DNA of 64,000 bases from Leuctra nigra (lineage: Eukaryota; Arthropoda; Insecta; Plecoptera; Leuctridae), in contig OW203768.1 in NCBI GenBank assembly GCA_934045905.1, positions 1,392,316-1,456,315 on the forward strand, given 5' to 3'. The translations under genes and the position numbers were made by a program. The notes beneath the pieces were generated by a model. The model was not told the origin of the DNA. It ran no database searches and saw only the letters and a program-made list of their open reading frames with translations. Below, piece after piece: positions 48,601 through 58,242 of this stretch (the first letter of the stretch is position 1; each line of letters starts with the position of its first letter).

Positions 48601-51600
48601 AACAGTTGGGGTTCTTGATCTCGCCCTTGTCGTCAATGCAGTTGGATCTGATGAACGCCGCTCCTTGTCTGAAGAACACCAGCTCCTGAGCGGCGATACG
48701 CGTGTTGTATTCCTCCGTCTTGAACTCCCTAGCAACAGAATCAACAGTTGGGGTTCTTGACCTCGCCCTTGTCGTCAATGCAGTTTGATCTGATGAACGC
48801 GGCTCCTTGTCTGAAGAACACCAGCTCCTGAGCGGCGATACGCGTGTTGTATTCCTAAGTCTTGAACTCCCTAGCAACAGAATCAACAGTTGGGGTCCTT
48901 GATCTCGCCCTTGTCGTCAATGCAGTTGGATCTGATGAACGCCGCTCCTTGTCTGAAGAACACCAGCTCCTGAGCGGCGATACGCGTGTTGTATTCCTCC
49001 GTCTTGAACTCCCTAGCAACAGAATCAACAGTTGGGGTTCTTGACCTCGCCCTTGTCGTCAATGCAGTTAGATCTGATGAACGCGGCTCCTTGTCTGAAG
49101 AACACCAGCTCCTGAGCGGCGATACGCGTGTTGTATTCCTCCGTCTTGAACTCCCTAGCAACAGAATCAACAGTTGGGGTTCTTGATCTCGCCCTTGTCG
49201 TCAATGCAGTTGGATCTGATGAACGCCGCTCCTTGTCTGAAGAACACCAGCTCCTGAGCGGCGATACGCGTGTTGTATTCCTCCGTCTTGAACTCCCTAG
49301 CAACAGAATCAACAGTTAGGGTTCTTGATCTCTCCCTTGTCGTCAATGCAGTTGGATCTGATGAACGCGGCTCCTTGTCTGAAGAACATTAGCTCCTGAG
49401 CGGCGATACGCGTGTTGTTTTCCTCCGTCTTGAACTCCCTAGCAACAGAATCAACAGTTGGGGTTCTTGATCTCGCCCTTGTCGTCAATGCAGTTGGATC
49501 TGATGAACGCCGCTCCTTGTCTGAAGAACACCAGCTCCTGAGCGGCGATACGCGTGTTGTATTCCTCCGTCTTGAACTCCCTAGCAACAGAATCAACAGT
49601 TGGGGTTCTTGATCTCTCCCTTGAAGTCAATGTAGTTGGATCTGATGAACGCGGCTCCTTGTCTGAAGAACATTAGCTCCTGAGCGGCGATACGCGTGTT
49701 GTTTTCCTCCGTCTTGAACTCCCTAGCAACAGAATCAACAGTTGGGGTTGATCTCGCCCTTGTCGTCAATGCAGTTGGATCTGATGAACGCGGCTCCTTG
49801 TCTGAAGAACACCAGCTCCTGAGCGGCGATACGCGTGTTGTATTCCTCCGTCTTGAACTCCCTAGCAACAGAATCAACAGTTGGGGTTCTTGACCTCGCC
49901 CTTGTCGTCAATGCAGTTGGATCTGATGAACGCCGCTCCTTGTCTGAAGAACACCAGCTCCTGAGCGGCGATACGCGTGTTGTATTCCTCCGTCTTGAAC
50001 TCCCTAGCAACAGAATCAACAGTTGGGGTTCTTGATCTCGCCCTTGTCGTCAATGCAGTTGGATCTGATGAACGCCGCTCCTTGTCTGAAGAACACCAGC
50101 TCCTGAGCGGCGATACGCGTGTTGTATTCCTCCGTCTTGAACTCCCTAGCAACAGAATCAACAGTTGGGGTTCTTGACCTCGCCCTTGTCGTCAATGCAG
50201 TTGGATCTGATGAACGCCGCGCCTTGTCTGAAGAACACCAGCTCCTGAGCGGCGATACGCGTGTTGTATTCCTCCGTCTTGAACTCCCTAGCAACAGAAT
50301 CAACAGTTGGGGTTCTTGACCTCGCCCTTGTCGTCAATGCAGTTGGATCTGATGAACGCCGCTCCTTGTCTGAAGAACACCAGCTCCTGAGCGGCGATAC
50401 GCGTGTTGTATTCCTCCGTCTTGAACTCCCTAGCAACAGAATCAACAGTTGGGGTTCTTGATCTCTCCCTTGTCGTCAATGCAGTTGGATCTGATGAACG
50501 CGGCTCCTTGTCTGAAGAACACCAGCTCCTGAGCGGCGATACGCGTGTTGTATTCCTCCGTCTTGAACTCCCTAGCAACAGAATCAACAGTTGGGGTTCT
50601 TGATCTCGCCCTTGTCGTCAATGCAGTTGGATCTGATGAACGCGGCTCCTTGTCTGAAGAACACCAGCTCCTGAGCGGCGATACGCGTGTTGTTTTCCTC
50701 CGTCTTGAACTCCCTAGCAACAGAATCAACAGTTGGGGTTCTTGATCTCGCCCTTGTCGTCAATGCAGTTGGATCTGATGAACGCGGCTCCTTGTCTGAA
50801 GAACACCAGCTCCTGAGCGGCGATACGCGTGTTGTATTCCTCCGTCTTGAACTCCCTAGCAACAGAATCAACAGTTGGGGTTCTTGATCTCGCCCTTGTC
50901 GTCAATGCAGTTAGATCTGATGAACGCCGCTCCTTGTCTGAAGAACACCAGCTCCTGAGCGGCGATACGCGTGTTGTATTCCTCCGTCTTGAACTCCCTA
51001 GCAACAGAATCAACAGTTGGGGTTCTTGATCTCGCCCTTGTCGTCAATGCAGTTGGATCTGATGAACGCCGCTCCTTGTCTGAAGAACACCAGCTCCTGA
51101 GCGGCGATACGCGTGTTGTATTCCTCCGTCTTGAACTCCCTAGCAACAGAATCAACAGTTGGGGTTCTTGTTCTCGCCCTTGTCGTCAATGCAGTTGGAT
51201 CTGATGAACGCCGCGCCTTGTCTGAAGAACACCAGCTCCTGAGCGGCGATACGCGTGTTGTATTCCTCCGTCTTGAACTCCCTAGCAACAGAATCAACAG
51301 TTGGGGTTCTTGATCTCGCCCTTGTCGTCAATGCAGTTAGATCTGATGAACGCCGCTCCTTGTCTGAAGAACACCAGCTCCTGAGCGGCGATACGCGTGT
51401 TGTATTCCTCCGTCTTGAACTCCCTAGCAACGGAATAATCACCTAGAGTCGGTGACAGGCAAAGAGGACCCACTTTAGCATTGACAGGTATAGGGCGGCC
51501 CATGCTAGTGCGGGTTCATCTTTTCATACATTCATACATTCATTCATTTTGAATGTACCTTATACCATACTCATGAAGTACACTCGGCCAAACAAAAATT

Positions 51601-54600
51601 GATCGTTGATCAAATTTGAATGACTGATGGTCATGTCCCATACCAATCTAAGCTTGTTATTATCATTGAAATTTGGGGTCACCTACTAGAGTGAGACAAG
51701 GAGATCGCTTGGACTGACTTCGGATGGTGCAATCTAACATTTATCATTCAATCAAATTTGATCAACGATCAATTTTTGTTTGGCCGAGTGTACCTCATAG
51801 TAAATGAAACAAAAAATATTCTTCAAACTATTATGAAAATTAAAACTTTCATGTAAGATGTCATGAAAACTATTATAACATGATTTTGTCGTGTTTTGTC
51901 GTTCTTCTTTTAGGCACATTAATTTGCTTCACTACCAGACTGAATATGACACAGAATGGAGGCATTACCTTCATTAGATCTGGTTTGTCTTTTAATTCAA
52001 AGCAGCGACATGTTAAACCCTCTTAATTTTTTTTTCAATATGACTATTGTATTTGCATCCCCCGCAAAAGTTCAGCCCCCCCCCCCCCTCCACCCGATAG
52101 ACACCGAAGATTTTCAAGTTCCAATAAAATGCCTGACTGTGAACATTTTTTATTTGTTTAAATTTCAACGAGATGGCGACATAACACTAGCCTTCCGAGT
52201 TCCGCGTGTCTACAGTTCGTTTTTCCTATGTATGAACCAATGACCTATTATATTCTAGACAAATTCAGTTGCGCGGGAAGTGAAGCCTCGCGTAAGTCAC
52301 GTGATGACTGGACTACTGCAAAGCGAATAGCCCAGCTAAATCAGAATTAAAATCGGCATTTGTTACATAGGTCTTATAATCAGCTGAAAATTTACACACT
52401 TATTCGAAACCATGTTACCCCTACACCAAAGTTTTTTCAACAAAAAACTTTTTCCAGAAGTTGTTAAAAAAATAAAAAGAATGACAATTTATCAAAACAA
52501 TAAAATTTACGATATACAATTGATTTACTCTGAAAGTACGCATCATAAAATTATAAAATAAATACAGGTTGAAGGTAGTAGATTAATAAAAAGGTATATA
52601 CAAAAGTGAAGTCTCAAAACTGTTCAATTTTAATTGTGTAGTCATATAAAGTAAAAAATTAACAGAATAGTCCAAAAACGTTTCGGAGACCTTTCCGAAA
52701 ATGTTAAAGCGACAACCCCCAATTTTTATTCACTTACTATCAAGAACACAGTACCAGGATGTTTTACATACTTTTGTCAAGTTTATTGGAGCAAAATAAA
52801 GGTGTCAAACTGAATTGCAGAGCTATGTATTACAAAGCGCGCGTCTTCTGTTGGCCAACCATCACGTGGTACAGCGCATATCTCTGTCTCTGTCTGACTC
52901 ACGGCATCTGTCTCACTCACACGCCGGCCGGCCGGCTTCACTCGCTCCCGTGTACTGGTATTATAATGCGCCGTCTACTGAAAGTATTAATAGGTCATTG
53001 GTATGAACTCTCTACAGACCGAGACACCGTCAGTTGTTCTGTAAGGCCGAGAAAGACAACATTGCAAGGTGAGCGCGCAATGAAGTCTTTCTCGGCCTAG
53101 CAGAACAACTGACTGTGGCTCCATCTGCAGTGCGATTGTATAACTTTCCCAAATGCTAACAATATCAATAACAATAATGGTTTCCCTAACGATCATTATC
53201 GTACACTAGCAACCAGTGTGATTGTATAAGGATAACAATAAAAATCGTTGAGATATAAATTGTATTTAGATCTTTCAAAGTTGGCGGTATCCATACGTCA
53301 CTTCCGTTTTAAACCATCCAATGAAATTGCAGTATTATTTTAAAATGAAAATTCGAATGTTTAAAGTATGTTGTGATTTTAAGTTTTGTTTCAAACTCTT
53401 TGAAGAAACAATTTTAGAATGGGGTTGTTCACGCAAAACTATTGTAGATGGCGCTGCTGTTCTAATCGTCCGGGAGAGAGCCAATCAAAATTCATCTAGC
53501 GGAATGGAAGGTTTTTAAACCTTGGCGGGAGTTTGATTCATAGATCTTGGATTCAGAGACCAACCAATCAGAGTGAGACACCTCCAACGCCACTAGCGCT
53601 GCGAGTGAGAGCAATGGCAGTGAACAACCCCATTACAATATGTCTTCAAGGTAGGTTTTACTTTATTTAAAAACATGTTATTTAATTAGTTGACACACAA
53701 TTTTGCTAAATATATTCACAAATATTTTTTTAAAAATTTTGCCAAAATTTTATAAATCTTTACAACTATTTTTTATTTAATATTTTAAAAATTCATACAA
53801 AAAGCAATTGAAAAATATTAAAATATTTTTTCTATGTTATTTTGACTTCTATTTTCACGAATCATTATTTTAGTATATGAACTGCAAATTTTAAAAGATT
53901 TGACCTCCGGAAAATTTGCAGTTCATATACTAAACATCATCCCATCTGAGACTGTCAGATTATTTCTACATTTCAATCATTATTTTGGAACATTTTCTGT
54001 TAATTTTGAAATTTTTGACAAAATTTAGCCAAAATCTTGTAAAATGTTCCCCAAAAAATAATTTGTCAAGATTTTTAAAAATTATAAAAAAATTATGAAG
54101 CTATTAGGTAAAATATTTTAAATTATTTTTACATTGACTTGTGAAAATTTTATAAAATTTTTGCAACATTTTGAAATAGTACTTTCTTAATTTCATTTTT
54201 TTTATCCTTAAAATAATATTTGTAAATATTATATAAAATAATGGCAAAATTTTGAAAAAATTATTTGTGAAAAGCAAGCAAAATGTCGAGCTACTAAAAT
54301 CCCTTCGCTTTTATTCGGTAGCCAATCTCAAAAGCAGACGAAAGAGAAATGCATAAATGTTTGCCATCACCATTCTGTCACCCACGAATTCAAGTGTCAC
54401 CATAACCTCAAAATCCAGCTGACTCATCACGCGACATTCCACCTCGCAATTTAAACATCTAATTTTGACATAAATAAAGACCAGTTTTTCATTACCTAAG
54501 TAATAATAAAATGGTAATATGTGTAACATTGTAATTATCTTGCTTTTTTTACTATACTATACATTGTATCGCTGTTAATAGTGATATAAATGTCAAAATC

Positions 54601-55179
54601 CTAATATTGTTATCGATAATGGCTGGGTACAAAGCAATCGTTATCTCCAAGCAGCGTAGTCATTTGTTTTTCATTTAGATTGTTAGCAAAATGTTATACA
54701 ATCACACTTTCATCAAATGTTATAGATAACGATCCATTATCTCGGCTAAGAAAGTTATACAATCGCACTGCTGGTGAGAGTTCAAACAGAGGAAAAACGA
54801 ACTGTAACTACTGAATAGACGATTCCATAAAGTATCTGAGGTGCTCTGGTTTCTAAGACAATGCCCCTGGCGTTTTGATTTCCACCTACCTAATGCTGTG
54901 TCAACAATGAGTTACACGTCAAGGTATCTGGAGATCGAACCAGAGCCACTCAGATACTTGATGGAATCGTCTTTGACTCACTGTGCACAGATCCTCCTGA
55001 TGAACTCCTTGTCGGTGTTCCTCTCGCAGAATGTGATGGCTGGGAACTCGGTCTGCCAGTCCAAGTAGGCCGTGTCGACCGCGAAGCTGACGGCGTTGTT
55101 CTGGAAGGCCTCCCACGCATCCCACATGATGTATCCCGTGCCCATCCAGGACAGAACCAGGAAGAACAGCCAGCATATG
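33628..55179 (-). CDS. DEG/ENaC (pickpocket-type) sodium channel subunit, N-terminus missing
   Basis: Nine exons: 55179-54982, 47308-47149, 45761-45631, 45270-45177, 44583-44531, 39567-39326, 34882-34708, 33920-33826 and 33752-33628. All phases agree and encode 424 residues. They begin inside the first membrane segment (CWLFFLVLSWMGTGYIMWDA), followed by the family block FPAITFCERN. The extracellular Cys-rich domain has CTWNNVEFDCCEYF, ETELGVCYSINSM, RQCRFPEESDLESFRYYSPG, GCLTDCRRRAQISACNC and the next Cys set. The end carries GGTAGLFMGASLLSFVEIFYYF, with the G-A-S selectivity filter and second membrane segment. These are trimeric amiloride-sensitive Na+ channels, sensory in insects (family knowledge). 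The exon for the cytosolic N-terminus must lie above 56.9 kb or outside the window. Three exons are preceded by tandem copies of their own acceptor. The ligand and the exact ppk subfamily are not known. Confidence 0.93.
34325..34650 (-). repeat. Degenerate ~10-bp tandem repeat (TGGAAATCTT)
   Basis: More than 20 imperfect copies of GGAAATCTTG-like decamers in the channel intron between exons 7 and 8. Frames through it are meaningless low-complexity peptides. Confidence 0.85.
34773..36800 (-). repeat. Tandem array 2: 134-bp unit over a channel exon acceptor, 13 acceptors
   Basis: The unit is the intron end reading GATGTGTTCCAG plus the first ~110 bp of channel exon 7. Acceptors recur every 134 bp from 34882 to 36356, and a thirteenth at 36787 is displaced only by a hAT-like insert and its 8-bp duplication (134+289+8 bp). 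Only the 34882 copy leads to a donor. Read in the exon frame, an extra copy runs on for 41 nt of the next unit and then stops (TGA). Copies are close to identical. Scattered changes include Val/Ile (GTC/ATC) between the exon and most units. Confidence 0.95.
36430..36718. mobile_element. hAT-like element inside array 2, 8-bp TSD cgatgaac
   Basis: Ends are a perfect CAGTGGCGGCTATT inverted repeat. CGATGAAC flanks at 36422-36429 and 36719-36726. It interrupts a repeat unit, so it arrived after the array formed. 289 bp, no ORF. Confidence 0.93.
37096..37239. mobile_element. Short MITE with GGATTCACAAAAAGTATTAT ends
   Basis: The left GGCTGGATTCACAAAAAG and the inverted right GGTCAGATTCACAAAAAG continue into matching AGATAATA arms. 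About 144 bp, in the channel intron between exons 6 and 7. Confidence 0.8.
37285..38690. repeat. Dispersed repeat family with GAAAACGCTC...GATGAGCGAGC border
   Basis: Begins with GGAAAACGCTCTGAGTAACG and GTTGATGAGCGAGC, includes the block shared with 13597-13850 and 57880-58110, and ends near CGCTCGCTTCGCTCGCTC. Pieces of it recur at 22637, 30180-30470 and 57120-61060. No protein is recognised. Confidence 0.65.
38771..38932. mobile_element. 162-bp MITE with TTAGGGCCGGTATAACC ends
   Basis: TTAGGGCCGGTATAACCAAA and, inverted, TTAGGCCCGGAATAACCAAA continue into AGTTAA on both sides. Non-coding, in a channel intron. Confidence 0.85.
39926..40051. mobile_element. 126-bp MITE with ATGGCGTTTT ends
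   Basis: TATGGCGTTTTCGGCTGGCC and GGGTTTGCA face TGCAAACCC and GGCCAACCAAAAACGCCAT. Non-coding. Confidence 0.8.
40690..44241 (+). mobile_element. PIF/Harbinger DNA transposon, 3-bp TSD AGG
   Basis: Inverted ends GGGGGTCATTCTGGTAGCGG match on both sides, with subterminal TTGCAAC repeats. The paralogous empty site at 26 kb reads TTAGGGTTATC and here is TTAGG-element-AGGGTTATC, so the duplication is AGG, 3 bp as usual for Harbinger. The interior carries a broken HARBI1-type nuclease. 3552 bp, in the channel intron between exons 5 and 6. Confidence 0.93.
40873..42477 (+). pseudogene. Degenerate Harbinger (HARBI1-like) transposase
   Basis: Conserved pieces in order but in different frames: FASGGFQWLVGSNCHLSQSS then RIITAVVNAIY; KFPNVVGAVDVTQ, the VGAVDGTH nuclease motif with changed residues; and NIVERCIGPDWRC then LHDCVRPPQHGLDF near the end. 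Stops and frameshifts separate them. Part of the break at about 41697 looks like an intron donor (GTGAGT). Probably inactive. Confidence 0.75.
46048..46450. repeat. Truncated copy of the 529-bp TTAA element
   Basis: CAAGCGCTCGGCCGTGGGAG, TAATTAGGCGCCGGTTATTCA and GTACAAAGTGATAATCCTAAG match the 26-kb element in order. Ends are eroded. Confidence 0.7.
46451..47148. other. Channel intron DNA, nothing recognised
   Basis: No repeat structure or coding signal was recognised before the exon donor at 47148-47141. Confidence 0.5.
47182..51435 (-). repeat. Tandem array 3: 142-bp unit over a channel exon acceptor, 30 copies
   Basis: The unit is about 18 bp of intron end (TGATTCTGTTGCTAG) plus the first ~124 bp of channel exon 2. 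Thirty copies, the innermost being the exon itself (acceptor at 47308), span 4.25 kb. One copy has a 3-bp deletion near 49749. Units differ at scattered sites, several at third codon positions (GCC GCA / GCG GCG), others changing a residue (TAC/AAC, ATC/GTC). In the exon frame each extra unit ends NPNC-stop (TGA) at the junction. The repeated 95- and 66-codon ORFs on both strands are artefacts of the repeat. Confidence 0.95.
51578..51793. mobile_element. MITE with near-perfect ~46-bp inverted ends
   Basis: GTACACTCGGCCAAACAAAA at the left and its exact inverse at the right, continuing through TTGATCGTTGATCAAATTTG. 216 bp, in the channel intron between exons 1 and 2 as numbered here. Confidence 0.85.
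51794..53020. other. Channel intron DNA without recognised genes
   Basis: Contains a poly(C) run near 52077-52088 and a (CCGG)n stretch near 52924. Two overlapping ORFs at 52759-53100 have no recognisable features. Confidence 0.5.
53031..53111. ncRNA. Candidate hairpin RNA or foldback, 27-bp stem
   Basis: 53031-53057 pairs with 53085-53111 (25 of 27 positions; CAGTTGTTCTG and GGCCGAGAAAGAC), and ATTGC/GCAAT extend pairing into the loop. Flanks add a few more pairs. The size fits a pre-miRNA, but a small MITE is equally possible. Confidence 0.3.
53416..53635. mobile_element. Nested MITE with AATGGGGTTGTTCAC ends
   Basis: AGAATGGGGTTGTTCAC faces GTGAACAACCCCATTAC across about 220 bp. Non-coding. 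Confidence 0.65.
53871..53932. ncRNA. Candidate hairpin, perfect 22-bp stem with 18-nt loop
   Basis: TAGTATATGAACTGCAAATT(TT) at 53871-53892 is exactly complementary to 53911-53932. The loop is AAAAGATTTGACCTCCGG. Stem length is miRNA-like but shorter than a typical ~33-bp pri-miRNA stem. It could be an AT-rich micro-element. Confidence 0.3.
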
Positions 55180-56866
55180 CTAGACATATCAGTATCACAT
55201 GATGTAGCCAGTCCCCATCCAGGACAGAACCAGGAAGAACAGCCAGCATATGCTAGACATATCAGTATCACATGATGTAGCCAGTCCCCATCCAGGACAG
55301 AACCAGGAAGAACAGCCAGCATATGCTAGACATATCAGTATCACATGATGTAGCCAGTCCCCATCCAGGACAGAACCAGGAAGAACAGCCAGCATATGCT
55401 AGACATATCAGTATCACATGATGTAGCCAGTCCCCATCCAGGACAGAACCAGGAAGAACAGCCAGCATATGCTAGACATATCAGTATCACATGATGTAGC
55501 CAGTCCCCATCCAGGACAGAACCAGGAAGAACAGCCAGCATATGCTAGACATATCAGTATCACATGATGTAGCCAGTCCCCATCCAGGACAGAACCAGGA
55601 AGAACAGCCAGCATATGCTAGACATATCAGTATCACATGATGTAGCCAGTCCCCATCCAGGACAGAACCAGGAAGAACAGCCAGCATATGCTAGACATAT
55701 CAGTATCACATGATGTAGCCAGTCCCCATCCAGGACAGAACCAGGAAGAACAGCCAGCATATGCTAGACATATCAGTATCACATGATGTAGCCAGTCCCC
55801 ATCCAGGACAGAACCAGGAAGAACAGCCAGCATATGCTAGACATATCAGTATCACATGATGTAGCCAGTCCCCATCCAGGACAGAACCAGGAAGAACAGC
55901 CAGCATATGCTAGACATATCAGTATCACATGATGTAGCCAGTCCCCATCCAGGACAGAACCAGGAAGAACAGCCAGCATATGCTAGACATATCAGTATCA
56001 CATGATGTAGCCAGTCCCCATCCAGGACAGAACCAGGAAGAACAGCCAGCATATGCTAGACATATCAGTATCACATGATGTAGCCAGTCCCCATCCAGGA
56101 CAGAACCAGGAAGAACAGCCAGCATATGCTAGACATATCAGTATCACATGATGTAGCCAGTCCCCATCCAGGACAGAACCAGGAAGAACAGCCAGCATAT
56201 GCTAGACATATCAGTATCACATGATGTAGCCAGTCCCCATCCAGGACAGAACCAGGAAGAACAGCCAGCATATGCTAGACATATCAGTATCACATGATGT
56301 AGCCAGTCCCCATCCAGGACAGAACCAGGAAGAACAGCCAGCATATGCTAGACATATCAGTATCACATGATGTAGCCAGTCCCCATCCAGGACAGAACCA
56401 GGAAGAACAGCCAGCATATGCTAGACATATCAGTATCACATGATGTAGCCAGTCCCCATCCAGGACAGAACCAGGAAGAACAGCCAGCATATGCTAGACA
56501 TATCAGTATCACATGATGTAGCCAGTCCCCATCCAGGACAGAACCAGGAAGAACAGCCAGCATATGCTAGACATATCAGTATCACATGATGTAGCCAGTC
56601 CCCATCCAGGACAGAACCAGGAAGAACAGCCAGCATATGCTAGACATATCAGTATCACATGATGTAGCCAGTCCCCATCCAGGACAGAACCAGGAAGAAC
56701 AGCCAGCATATGCTAGACATATCAGTATCACATGATGTAGCCAGTCCCCATCCAGGACAGAACCAGGAAGAACAGCCAGCATATGCTAGACATATCAGTA
56801 TCACATGATGTAGCCAGTCCCCATCCAGGACAGAACCAGGAAGAACAGCCAGCATATGCTGGCAGA
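55123..56866 (-). repeat. Tandem array 4: 73-bp unit over the first-membrane-segment exon acceptor, 24 acceptors
   Basis: The unit is about 18 bp of intron end (ACTGATATGTCTAG) plus the first ~55 bp of the exon encoding CWLFFLVLSWMGTGYIM. Acceptors recur every 73 bp from 55179 to 56858. Array units appear identical to one another. The functional exon differs from them at three sites, all third codon positions (GGC ACG GGA in the exon, GGG ACT GGC in units), leaving the peptide unchanged. In the exon frame each extra unit ends GYIM-stop (TGA). Confidence 0.95.
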
Positions 56867-56924
56867 CATAATTTGTTTATAACCAACCATGTTGTTACAA
56901 ACTATAGGAAAACGCTCTGTGTAA

Positions 56925-57114
56925 AGCTGGCTTTCCATGCTCCGTCAACTTCCGTCACCGTCCGACGAAAACGACCACGTGACCCGTCTCGACCAATCCC
57001 TCGCCGTCCGATATTTTTGGGGATGGCTCTGATTGGTCGAGACGGGTCACGTGGTCGTTTTCGTCGGACGGTGACGGACGTTGACGGAAGATGACGGAGC
57101 ATGGAAAGCCATCA
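56925..57114. mobile_element. Palindromic MITE, 3-bp TSD TAA, inside a dispersed repeat
   Basis: GGCTTTCCATGCTCCGTCA at the left and its inverse at the right; the interior is nearly fully palindromic (GACGAAAACGACCACGTGAC). It splits the motif GAAAACGCTCTGTGTAACGC, which is intact elsewhere. Removing the element and one TAA restores it. The TAA target suggests a Harbinger-type MITE. Confidence 0.9.
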
Positions 57115-58242
57115 TAACGCGTTGATGAGCGAGCCTTCGTACTGAATGCGATTTGATATACGTTTGTAATTACCTGCTCTACAGGCCTTGGAACTGATGC
57201 ATCAAGAAAGCGGCGATGAAATAATTAGTATAAACTTTGCAAATAGTTTAAGATCCCAGAAAAAAACAATCCGTGTAAAAAGGCAGCCTAATCTCTGTCA
57301 ACTAAAAAAAAATAGAAGTAATGGAAAAGGAGTGAATCAAAAAGGAGTGATCAAAAAGGGAGCCAAGTCATTGAAATTTCCAAATATTTAATCGTACCTT
57401 AAAATAAAAAATTTGACCCACAGATAATACTTTAAATATGACTTGGCGCATCGCTTTTTAAAGACAAAACTTTAAGAGTCAGTATCGAAAAATCATGCTA
57501 CTTTATGATAGGTACTTACGTTACTAATTTCTGTTTTGTAATTTTGTCAATGACGATACATTTCTTGGTAGGTATAGTGGATAAGTTATTTCAATGGTGG
57601 ATGGATTCAATGGGTGATTGAATTATTTGACAAATGTATGCCAAGAATTGCATTTATTTTAACACAGCATTCTTACTGCTTCAGTTCCAAGGCCTGTAGA
57701 GCAGAAACTTCATATCAAACAAACGCCTGTCAAAACGCATGCAATACGAAGGCTCGCTCATCAACGCGTTAGAAAGAGCGTTTTCCTAGTGCATAACAAG
57801 TGCTATCAAATTGGGTATCAAAAATTTAAGGTAGTACCTTCATTATACATATACAAAAAAAAATCTTGAAATTACAAGTTCAGAAAACGTTTTCCTACAT
57901 TTCAACTATATTTAAGTATAAATGAATCATAAAATGTCATTTAACTTGCAACCCCTGTCGTATAGCGAGGTTTCAATTTATTGCCTTCCGAGAATGAACA
58001 AAACTGTAACACAGGAGGTATAGGGAAATCGTTTAGTTTTTGGTTGATAACTTTTAAAATATCACACGTTGGTATTGTTTTCAATATTTTTCCTAATAGA
58101 ATGTCCAAATATCTATCTAGAAATCAGTTTTTTGAAAAAACTTTGAACCTCAGTAAAATTCAAAACTCAAAAATAGCATGGAAATCGTCATGATTTTAAT
58201 GGCCCCCATAAGACTAGGTACATGTTAAAAATAGGAATTTAT
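57115..58242. repeat. Cluster of dispersed-repeat fragments
   Basis: Holds the second half of the GAAAACGCTC motif, an inverted copy at 57747-57793, and the block shared with 37560-37790 (57880-58110). No gene is recognised. The missing N-terminal channel exon was sought here without success. Confidence 0.6.

Larger units (their letters stand above)
53127..54775. mobile_element. Element with CAGTGCGATTGTATAACTTT inverted ends
   Basis: CAGTGCGATTGTATAACTTT at the left and the inverse AAGTTATACAATCGCACTG at the right. Inner TTATACAATCACACT blocks repeat the motif. AT-rich, with no transposase. Contains a smaller inverted element (53416-53635) and a hairpin (53871-53932). No matching target duplication was seen. 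Confidence 0.65.

Noticed and set aside
47053..51503. Dozens of 66- and 95-codon ORFs at 142-bp spacing
   Set aside because: Shadows of the tandem array. The unit is a copied exon start with its acceptor and is not a gene family.
55195..56855. Series of identical 66-codon minus-strand ORFs
   Set aside because: By-product of the 73-bp array. The reading MLAVLPGSV is out of frame with the channel exon.
55123..56866. CRISPR array (regular direct repeats)
   Set aside because: Repeats are contiguous with no variable spacers, in an intron of an animal gene, with no cas genes.
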